Positions 63,990 through 64,000 of a stretch of 64,000 nucleotides of DNA are shown here, piece by piece; position 1 is the first letter of the stretch; every line of letters begins with the position of its first letter. The notes under the pieces are model-generated. The model was given only the letters and a program-made list of their open reading frames with translations. It made no database searches and was not told where the DNA came from. Location of the stretch: positions 1,324,001 through 1,388,000 of the forward strand of contig NZ_JACVAU010000001.1 of NCBI RefSeq assembly GCF_014852005.1, read 5' to 3'. The stretch is from Pseudoxanthomonas sp. PXM03. Its GTDB lineage: Bacteria; Pseudomonadota; Gammaproteobacteria; Xanthomonadales; Xanthomonadaceae. The position numbers and the translations under genes are program-made.

Positions 63990-64000
63990 GCGATGCGCGC

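Overview
The window is high-GC chromosomal DNA of a gammaproteobacterium in the Xanthomonadaceae/Lysobacteraceae (a Pseudoxanthomonas-, Luteimonas- or Lysobacter-like organism). This rests on the Kdo kinase kdkA, a eukaryote-type NAD-isocitrate dehydrogenase, the fab-pabB-mltG-tmk-holB-pilZ order, the small 4.5S-type SRP RNA, frequent GTG/TTG starts, and repeats with GTAGGATGGGTTGAGC ends. The genus cannot be fixed from sequence reading alone.

Positions 1-50,100 are core genome. In order they hold: a BepA-like protease cut by the left edge; grxC with an AhpD-like partner; icd; an NhaC-type antiporter; a Bax1-type membrane protein; five tRNAs; the proteostasis run tig-clpP-clpX-lon-hupB; tRNA-Val and tRNA-Asp; ppiD; an mltD-like transglycosylase with gloB; a methyltransferase-rnhA-GNAT-dnaQ run; a PP2C phosphatase; tRNA-Ser(CGA); LPS genes (GT9, kdkA); an MBL-fold gene coupled to moaA-moaC-moaD-moaE and a beta-propeller gene; ffs (SRP RNA) and tRNA-Ser(GGA); dnaX-ybaB-recR-hinT; slp; the moxR-DUF58-tgpA operon; a GT39 fusion; maf; yceD-rpmF-fabH-fabD-fabG-acpP-fabF; pabB-mltG-tmk-holB-pilZ; and topoisomerase IB with a small partner.

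From about 50.1 kb the window becomes accessory. An AT-rich cassette (50.8-52.6 kb) encodes a pentapeptide/two-TM channel-like protein, a minimal nucleotidyltransferase and a small protein. Next come two inverted copies of a MITE-like element around a membrane-protein gene, then several orphan genes.

The second island (56.2-62.8 kb) is the best candidate for an undescribed system. Three minus-strand genes, joined by 4-bp overlaps, encode a protein kinase fused to an ORC/CDC6-like P-loop NTPase (882 aa), a duplicated Rossmann-like protein (382 aa) and a C-terminally membrane-anchored protein (404 aa). A DruA-like (DUF4338) gene converges on them with a 2-bp gap. A Lon-like AAA+ ATPase gene runs into the right edge. 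My inference is a sensor-transducer-membrane-effector defence or stress module; none of its functions is proven by the sequence.
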